A DNA stretch of 21,831 nt from JARRRL01 sp037380725 (GTDB taxonomy: Bacteria > Pseudomonadota > Gammaproteobacteria > Pseudomonadales > JANQJO01), in the NCBI GenBank assembly GCA_037380725.1, contig JARRRL010000036.1:1-21831 (forward strand), read 5' to 3'. This document shows positions 6,677 through 11,422 of the stretch, piece after piece. The notes below the pieces were generated by a model, which was given only the letters and a program-made list of their open reading frames with translations, was not told the DNA's origin and ran no database searches. The translations under genes were made by a program, and so were the position numbers. Position 1 is the stretch's first letter, and each line of letters starts with the position of its first letter.

Positions 6677-7024
6677 TTACGTCCCATGCATGCGTTGTTC
6701 TTCTTCGATTTCATCATCAACGGCAGGTACACCAACCAAGCGCGTTCGCCCGGTGAGAAGTTCTTGCATCATACCTTGTTTGATGAGTTTTGTTTTCTCA
6801 AGCTTTGCTCTCAGAATCTCAACCTCACTTTCCATGCTTCCTAAAATTTCTGATATCCCTTCCTGCTCTTCTTTTGATGGGCAAATTAAAATCAACTCTT
6901 TTAACTCCGTTAAACCGATCCTTTGCCTTGTTGATCCAGTGCTCGCTGCAACCGCTTGAGACCTAAAGTATTTGGAGTTTAAAATATACCCAAAGCGTTT
7001 GAGATTTAGGTTTTCAACTGTCTG
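6677..7024 (-). pseudogene. hsdS: HsdS (type I specificity subunit), C-terminal fragment
   Basis: The minus-strand frame is open from 7024 to the stop at 6677-6679 and reads NLNLKRFGYILNSKYFRSQ, AVAASTGSTRQRIGLTELKE, LILICPSKEEQ, then a coiled coil ending KTKLIKQGMMQELLTGRTRL. These are the end of a target-recognition domain and the C-terminal conserved helix of HsdS, which directs the type I enzyme to its DNA site. A short acidic tail (VDDEIEEEQRMHGT) precedes the stop. About 115 codons remain. The break at about 7025-7059 adjoins the 3' end of the IS630 remnant, so insertion or deletion by that IS removed the rest. hsdM is not in the window. Confidence 0.8.
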
Positions 7025-7059
7025 TCAAAAACCCTGAAATCCTCCATCAAGTAGAGTAG

Positions 7060-7574
7060 CTAGTTCTTTTTACGATCAGCTATTCCCTGATGTAAAATAT
7101 TTTTCTTGAAAAATTTACAAACTCGCTCAATCAAATTACGCTCCGGTGAATAAGAGGGTAAAAAGACCAAATTGATCCGATCATTTTGCTCTACCCAATC
7201 TCTCACTGCGAGGGAGTAATGATAGCGAGCATTATCTAGGATAATATGAAAACGACTAGACAGTGGATATTTTTGGTTCAGAGTTTCAAGCAAAGTAATC
7301 GTGGAATCCGCATCGACAGTTTCCGATTCAATGACCGTCACATCCAGCGTTTCCATATTGATAGCGCCATGTAAATTTAACCGCTGGCGTCCTGAATTTA
7401 TCTGCAGCTTTCTCTTTTGGCCTCGTTTGATCCAGCCATATGCAGCCATGGCGTTATGCTCAGGGTGCACCGCGCCTATGAACAGAACTTCTTCATCGTC
7501 AGGTTTTTCCTCCATGAAGCGTTCGTACCACAACTAATTCCTGGGCCTCACGATCCGGTTGACCTGGAACCAAT
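7060..7574 (-). pseudogene. IS630-family transposase, 3' half
   Basis: The minus-strand reading frame contains PDDEEVLFIGAVHPEHNAMA, AYGWIKRGQKRKLQINSGRQ, FHIILDNARYHYS and LVFLPSYSPERNLIERVCKF, the catalytic part of an IS630-type transposase. The second Asp (LDN) and the final Glu (IER) of the DDE triad are present. The first Asp is replaced by Gly (FIGAVHP), as in the other half-copy. Upstream of MEEKPDDEE a five-base deletion relative to 4750-4754 shifts the frame, and similarity stops at about 7574, so the N-terminus is missing. The stop codon is at 7060-7062. Confidence 0.8.
7433..7574. repeat. Direct repeat, copy 2 (IS630 internal segment)
   Basis: This is the partner of 4655-4801: 95 identical bases, then 47 bases that differ by a five-base deletion and two substitutions. 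The deletion breaks the transposase frame in this copy only. Confidence 0.9.
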
Positions 7575-7577
7575 AGC

Positions 7578-7656
7578 TGAGCGAAATGGCCGTGCCGCCC
7601 TTCAAGGCAAAGCACGGCTCTTTGGCAACAGAAGGCAGCACTTTCACCAAGAGTTG
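7578..7656 (-). pseudogene. AbiEii-type nucleotidyltransferase toxin fragment
   Basis: On the minus strand, 7656 to 7578 reads QLLVKVLPSVAKEPCFALKG then GTAISL. This matches the N-terminal signature of AbiEii/AbiGii toxins, whose FALKGGTAI segment opens the nucleotidyltransferase active site. About 26 codons remain. The fragment is cut by the IS630 half-copy on its 3' side and by IS21 end sequence on its 5' side. No AbiEi antitoxin gene is present. It shows that a type IV toxin-antitoxin locus once sat here. Confidence 0.65.
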
Positions 7657-7673
7657 AGTATTCCGGACCAACT

Positions 7674-7754
7674 TGAACACCGATTCCGTTTGAACTTGAA
7701 CACCTATTCCGAGCGAAGATGAACACCAGTTCGAGTGTTCCGGAATCGGTGCTC
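7674..7754. repeat. IS21-type multiple terminal repeats
   Basis: TGAACACCGATTCCG at 7674-7688 and TGAACACCTATTCCG at 7697-7711 are direct repeats. A weaker copy starts at 7720 (TGAACACCAGTTCG), and an inverted copy lies at 7738-7754 (GTTCCGGAATCGGTGCT). IS21 elements typically carry several such repeats at their ends as transposase binding sites, consistent with the istA remnant about 100 bases downstream. Confidence 0.65.
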
Positions 7755-7859
7755 TTGATCTCGGAATAGTGGCGCGTTTTTCGCCATTCTCTCTCCTGCG
7801 GCATTGATTTACTCCACTTTGCTATCTTCCTGGCTTTTTCACAAAAGAATGAAGTGGCA

Positions 7860-8478
7860 ATGCCAAACGAGAGATTATCGATGCGTTATATCAAAGATGT
7901 TTTGCGCCTGAAGTTTGAGGCAAACCTTAGCCATAGACAGATAGCCCATAGCCTGAAAATAGGTATCGGGACCGTCTCACTGTACCTCAACCGAGCCAGG
8001 GACGTCGGCTTGGTCACCATGCACCAGGAACTCAAGCGTAAGGGGGTGACTCGACAATTGCTGTGGGAAGAATACAAGCAAGCCCATGGTGACAACGGGG
8101 ACCAGTATTCTCAGTTCTGCTACCGGGACGACGATTATCCCAACCCGTCCTAAAAAACCCAAAGACAAGCCGAAAGCGGAAATCGGTGTATTATTGGCCC
8201 AGCGTTGGGTTCTCGCCCGCCTTCGTCACCAAACCTTTTTCACGCTGGCTTCACTGAACCAATCCAATCGTTTTTTACTTGACGATTTTAATCAGCGTCC
8301 GTTTAAAAAACTACCCGGTAGTCGTCTCAGCCAATTTAAGCTATTGGATAAACCCGCGTTAAAACCACTGCCGAAAACACCTTACCAATACACTGAATTT
8401 AAACTGATTCGCGTCAATATCGATTACCACGTCGAGTTTGAACGATGCTATTTGCGGTCGCCCGATGAGAGACTTTGA
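7860..8478 (+). pseudogene. istA: IstA transposase of IS21 family, core deleted
   Basis: The start MPNERLSMRYIKDVLRLKFE followed by LSHRQIAHSLKIG is the helix-turn-helix N-terminus of IstA. After RARDVGL the frame jumps to HQELKRKGVTRQLLWEEYKQ, indicating an in-frame loss of roughly 40 codons. At 8122-8130 (QYSQFCYR) it jumps again, now into the +1 frame, to GTTIIPTRPKKPKDKPKAE and the C-terminal region (LPGSRLSQFKLLDKPALKPL, VNIDYHVEFE). The second jump removes the RNase H-like DDE core, roughly 120 codons. Start 7860 is preferred to GTG 7854 by similarity. Confidence 0.8.
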
Positions 8479-8716
8479 TGAAAGTTTTCGAACTTCGATG
8501 GATTTTCTCGCAAACCCGCATCAGCCCTGGGCTACAGGCTGTATGGAAGACCGTCATGCAATGATGAAACTGACGTTTGCGGATAGATTGGCATATGTGC
8601 ATGGAGAGGGTTTTCGAACCCAAAAAACCACCTTAACTTTCAATCACTTAATGACAATTTCGGGTGGTGAAATAAGAATGGCGCGCCCGGAAGGATTCGA
8701 ACCTCCGACCCCCTAG
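8471..8716 (+). pseudogene. Large serine recombinase, C-terminal remnant running into tRNA-Arg
   Basis: The frame reads DFDESFRTSMDFLANPHQPW, then MEDRHAMMKLTFADRLAYVH and GEGFRTQKTTLTFNHL, the C-terminal tail seen in resolvase/invertase-type recombinases of integrative elements. No N-terminal catalytic domain precedes it; IS21 sequence lies immediately upstream. The frame stays open across the antisense of the 3' part of tRNA-Arg (reading MARPEGFEPPTP) and stops at 8714-8716. A recombinase gene that ends inside its tRNA target site is a known arrangement for integrated elements, so this is likely the integrase remnant of the island. Confidence 0.6.
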
Positions 8717-8755
8717 TTCGTAGCCAGGTACTCTATCCAACTGAGCTACGGGCGC
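8679..8755 (-). tRNA. tRNA-Arg (anticodon ACG)
   Basis: The minus strand gives a complete 77-nt cloverleaf including encoded CCA (8679-8681 as TGG on the plus strand). The acceptor stem GCGCCCG pairs with CGGGCGC, the anticodon stem CCTGG with CTAGG around loop CTACGAA, and the T loop is TTCGAAT. Anticodon ACG reads CGU/CGC/CGA arginine codons after A34 is deaminated to inosine. Its 3' end faces the mobile region. Confidence 0.97.
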
Positions 8756-8806
8756 GTACAGCGTACAACAATCAGCAAAGCAATTTACACAATACAGTAA
8801 TGCCAT

Positions 8807-8827
8807 AAAAAAAGGCTAAGAAAAGCC
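8807..8827 (-). terminator. Weak terminator-like hairpin
   Basis: On the minus strand GGCT and AGCC (8814-8827) flank a six-base loop and are followed by seven Ts (8813-8807). The stem is only four pairs, so it would be weak. It could end readthrough from tRNA-Ser, but it overlaps the predicted start of the tRNA-Arg transcript. Confidence 0.25.
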
Positions 8828-8835
8828 AGGCAGCT

Positions 8836-8863
8836 ATTCTAACGCCACCATTAGGTGTGTCAA
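8836..8863 (-). promoter_or_regulatory. Sigma-70 promoter for tRNA-Arg
   Basis: Read on the minus strand, TTGACA (8863-8858), a 16-base spacer and TAGAAT (8841-8836) form a near-consensus promoter between the two tRNA genes. The following bases (AGCTGCC) are fairly GC-rich, as at many stringently controlled stable-RNA promoters. Transcription would start about 70 bases before the mature tRNA-Arg. Confidence 0.7.
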
Positions 8864-8933
8864 CCTAAAAATGCGTGCCACCTAGATATATCAAGTATCA
8901 GGGACACAACCGACCGTGGATCCAGCCATTTTA

Positions 8934-9025
8934 TGGCGGAGAGAGAGGGATTCGAACCCTCGATACGGGATAAACCGTATACTCCCTTAGCAGGGGAGCG
9001 CCTTCAGCCACTCGGCCATCTCTCC
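8934..9025 (-). tRNA. tRNA-Ser (anticodon GCT)
   Basis: A 92-nt class II tRNA with long variable arm is encoded on the minus strand, CCA included. The acceptor stem starts GGAGAGA, the anticodon loop is CTGCTAA (anticodon GCU, for AGC/AGU serine codons), and the T loop is TTCGAAT. It sits between csrA and tRNA-Arg. Confidence 0.97.
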
Positions 9026-9119
9026 GATCTAAGTCGGGGGCACTGCAACGCCCTAGTCTCTCATCAGACCGAGAAACACACAACACAAGCTCATTCACAC
9101 TTATAGTAGATATGGTTGA

Positions 9120-9371
9120 TTACACATTCCCAATATCATCGTCATTGGGAGACTCTCGCCCTACCGAATCCTGAGCATGACCCGACACACTGGAGTCGCC
9201 ATCCGCTTTCTCTTTTTGAATGCGATCCCAAATCTCCTTTCGATGCACCGGAACGTGCTTAGGCGCTTCCACACCAATTCTCACTTGGTTACCCTTAACG
9301 CTCAGCACGGTTACCGTAATCTCGTCGCCGATCATTAAGGTCTCGCCTTGCCTGCGAGTCAAAATCAACAT
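9120..9371 (-). CDS. csrA: Carbon storage regulator CsrA/RsmA
   Basis: CsrA is a small dimeric RNA-binding protein that binds GGA motifs in mRNA leaders and controls translation and stability of many transcripts, often governing carbon storage, motility and virulence. The product begins MLILTRRQGETLMIGDEITV and continues VLSVKGNQVRIGVEAPKHVP and VHRKEI, the full conserved core. At 83 residues it is longer than the usual 61-65 because of a polar, acidic tail after residue ~60 (GDSSVSGHAQDS to DDDIGNV). I chose ATG 9371 rather than the frame's earlier ATG at 9395 because AGGAG precedes it at proper spacing and it matches the family start. It lies downstream of lysC and upstream of tRNA-Ser on the same strand. 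Confidence 0.95.
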   Translation of the reverse strand: MLILTRRQGETLMIGDEITVTVLSVKGNQVRIGVEAPKHVPVHRKEIWDRIQKEKADGDSSVSGHAQDSVGRESPNDDDIGNV

Positions 9372-9694
9372 TGTAATTCTCCTATTACCCATCACAAACT
9401 GCAGTGCTTAACACTCACCATGCTCAAGCGTCGCTGATGGCATATCCCTCTCAATGTACAACAATCCCTCGCTTCAACCTCTTAGACACAGAATTTAACC
9501 ACAACGTAACCACATTACGATTAACCACTATCCGCCTCAAGCATTGAACAGGTGGCAATTCGCTATGAAACCAACATATCACCACATATCCACTTACTAA
9601 ATCAGTATCGGTCATATTGAGCAAAAAATAAACATGTTTCACACAAAATTCACGTCTCACTCAGGGCATGACAGCACAAGAGCATTACTGCACT
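9372..9694. other. csrA-lysC intergenic region
   Basis: No gene is supported in these 323 bases; a 69-codon minus frame has no family features and no ribosome binding site. The csrA Shine-Dalgarno (AGGAG, minus strand, near 9379-9383) lies at its left end. The sequence is rich in irregularly spaced AACCAC motifs (9497-9530). The csrA promoter is probably here, but I cannot point to clear -35 and -10 elements. Confidence 0.5.
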
Positions 9695-10930
9695 TCACTT
9701 TCCCGCTTCTTCGTGCAAGCCAAAGGCCGTGTGCAAGCACCGAACAGCCAACTCCAAATACTTTTCTTCCACGACCACAGAGATCTTAATTTCTGAAGTG
9801 GATATCATCAGCATATTAACGCCTTCCTGACCCAAAGCTTGGAACATACGGCTGGCGATATTCGCGTGAGAACGCATGCCCACACCCACAACCGACACTT
9901 TCGCGATACGGTCATCGCCGATCACCTCACCGGCCCCCAAGGACCGCGCCGTCTCTTCTAATATGGATCGCGCTTTATCAAAATCGGCTCGGTGCACGGT
10001 AAACGTAAAATCCGTTGTGCTGTCCGCCCCCACATTCTGAACGATCATGTCTACTTCTATATTTGCCTCACCAATCGGGCCTAAAATGCGATACGCGGCG
10101 CCCGGCACATCCGGTACCCCACGCACTGTCAGCTTAGCCTCATCCCGGTTAAAGGCAATGCCCGAGACCACCGGCTGCTCCATTTCTTTATATTCCCCTT
10201 TATCAACCGTAATGAGCGTACCGGGTCCATCCTTGAAACTGGATAATACCCGCAAAGGCACTTTATATTTTCCAGCAAATTCCACAGAACGAATTTGCAA
10301 TACTTTCGAACCTTGGCTCGCTAACTCCAACATTTCCTCGAACGTGACCGTATCCAATCGACGCGCATCAGACACCACACGGGGATCTGAAGTATATACT
10401 CCATCCACATCAGTATAGATCTGACACTCATCCGCCTGCATTGCCGCCGCCAAAGCCACTGCCGTGGTGTCCGAGCCACCTCGACCCAAGGTGGTGATCA
10501 TACCGGCTTCACTCACCCCCTGAAAACCAGCGACAATCGCCACCTTGCCCGCATGCAATATGTCGCGCAAGCGCTCAGTGGATATGTGTTTAATGCGCGC
10601 TTTACCCGCGACCGTATCCGTCACGATTGGCACCTGCCATCCACACAAAGGCACCGCCTCCACACCACGTGCTTGCAATGCAATCGCTAAGGCACCAATG
10701 GTCACTTGCTCTCCCGTACTGACCAATACGTCTGTAAAAACCGGATCCACATCGTTATCAAAAGATCGACTGAGTGCCAGTAAGCGGTTTGTCTCACCAC
10801 TCATCGCGGAGACCACCACAATCACCTGAATGCCTTCAGCGTGCGTTGCAGCTACGCGATCCGCAACCGCTTTTATACGCTCAACCGTACCAACCGAAGT
10901 ACCACCGTATTTATGAACCAATAATGTCAT
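9695..10930 (-). CDS. lysC: Aspartate kinase
   Basis: The enzyme phosphorylates L-aspartate with ATP, the first step towards lysine, threonine, methionine and diaminopimelate. The 411-residue length is normal for the monofunctional class. The kinase domain opens with the KYGGTS motif (MTLLVHKYGGTSVG) and contains VSAMSGETNRL and GRGGSDTTAVALAAAM. Two ACT regulatory domains follow from about residue 265, including VVGVGMRSHANIASRMFQAL and GVNMLMISTSEIKISVVV. Feedback control by lysine and/or threonine is expected. I chose ATG 10930 over ATG 10972 because the family starts at MTLLVHKYGG and the extra 14 codons are not conserved. No strong Shine-Dalgarno is visible at either. It lies between alaS and csrA, as in many gammaproteobacteria. 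Confidence 0.96.
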   Translation of the reverse strand: MTLLVHKYGGTSVGTVERIKAVADRVAATHAEGIQVIVVVSAMSGETNRLLALSRSFDNDVDPVFTDVLVSTGEQVTIGALAIALQARGVEAVPLCGWQVPIVTDTVAGKARIKHISTERLRDILHAGKVAIVAGFQGVSEAGMITTLGRGGSDTTAVALAAAMQADECQIYTDVDGVYTSDPRVVSDARRLDTVTFEEMLELASQGSKVLQIRSVEFAGKYKVPLRVLSSFKDGPGTLITVDKGEYKEMEQPVVSGIAFNRDEAKLTVRGVPDVPGAAYRILGPIGEANIEVDMIVQNVGADSTTDFTFTVHRADFDKARSILEETARSLGAGEVIGDDRIAKVSVVGVGMRSHANIASRMFQALGQEGVNMLMISTSEIKISVVVEEKYLELAVRCLHTAFGLHEEAGK

Positions 10931-11087
10931 ACGTCTAAAAACTGCCTTATCTTCAACATCATCAACGGTCATTCACGCCGTAACTCGAACAACAAGCTTG
11001 TCATCAACTCATACACGCACGAGAGGCCCCATATAGGCCCTACCGGCACCGATGCACGATCAAAATATGCAAAATATTAAATATAAG

Positions 11088-11119
11088 CTCCGTTGACACT
11101 CAGTTCCGTTGACACAGAG
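11088..11119. repeat. 16-bp tandem repeat, two copies
   Basis: CTCCGTTGACACTCAG (11088-11103) is followed directly by TTCCGTTGACACAGAG (11104-11119); the middle 11 bases are identical. Confidence 0.75.
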
Positions 11120-11182
11120 GAGCCAGAAATACCATTAAAGAGCAATAATCAAATCGCAGACAGCCACAAGCAACGTTTCAGA

Positions 11183-11209
11183 TTACCCAACTTACCCAAC
11201 TTACCCACA
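11183..11209. repeat. 9-bp tandem repeat, three copies
   Basis: TTACCCAAC occurs at 11183-11191 and 11192-11200, followed by TTACCCACA at 11201-11209. The array is non-coding, in the lysC-alaS spacer. Confidence 0.75.
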
Positions 11210-11422
11210 CTACGTGACGAGGACGTCCACCACAGGACAACCCGCTCCGCAAAATCAGTCAGAAGGAAATAAAGGCAAGAACAACGATCGCCTCACGCTG
11301 CTGAAATAACTCACGAAGCCCGGCATACCCTAACAACTCTTTTTATACCCTGAACGAACGCTATGTTACCGTACCTCACGACCGAAAAGCCACCGCCACT
11401 CTGGTGAAAAATGGCATATCTC

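Larger units (their letters stand above)
7674..8478 (+). mobile_element. IS21-family remnant: left end plus istA
   Basis: A cluster of terminal-type repeats (7674-7754) precedes an istA pseudogene in plus orientation, the usual order at an IS21 left end. istB and the right end are absent. The right part runs directly into serine recombinase sequence at about 8470. Confidence 0.75.
1..8678. mobile_element. Decayed genomic island abutting tRNA-Arg
   Basis: This composite region lies against the 3' end of the tRNA-Arg gene. It contains a mobilisation module (mobC plus relaxase remnant), pieces of four insertion-sequence families (IS66, IS630, IS4, IS21), a broken type I restriction locus, an AbiEii fragment and the C-terminus of a serine recombinase. 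The coding strand changes often, and most genes are truncated or frameshifted, unlike the intact chromosomal genes to the right. Integrative elements often use tRNA 3' ends as targets, so tRNA-Arg is the likely boundary. The left boundary is outside the window, and no second copy of the tRNA 3' end was seen. Treating everything as one island is an inference; it may be several nested insertions. Confidence 0.55.
10931..11422. other. lysC-alaS intergenic region
   Basis: These roughly 490 bases hold no credible gene. They contain an AT-rich patch (11060-11085) and two unrelated short tandem repeats, listed separately. Its length suggests that lysC has its own promoter rather than being cotranscribed from alaS. 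I cannot place the promoter with confidence. Confidence 0.5.

Noticed and set aside
7417..7722. 101-codon plus-strand frame across the IS630/AbiEii/IS21 junctions
   Set aside because: It is antisense to three unrelated remnants; the similarity of each piece is on the minus strand.
8438..8716. 92-codon plus-strand frame as an intact gene
   Set aside because: Its first codons come from IS21 sequence and its last twelve are antisense tRNA-Arg. Only the middle part has protein similarity, to a recombinase C-terminus.
8855..9106. 83-codon plus-strand frame containing EREGFEPSIRDKP
   Set aside because: This is the familiar antisense translation of tRNA-Ser, not a protein.
10931..11060. Lysine riboswitch in front of lysC
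   Set aside because: No conserved lysine riboswitch core or terminator/antiterminator pair could be recognised on the minus strand upstream of lysC.
11091..11113. Two TTGACA boxes on the plus strand as -35 elements
   Set aside because: Both are inside a 16-bp tandem repeat, no suitable -10 follows, and no plus-strand gene lies downstream before lpxL at 14357.
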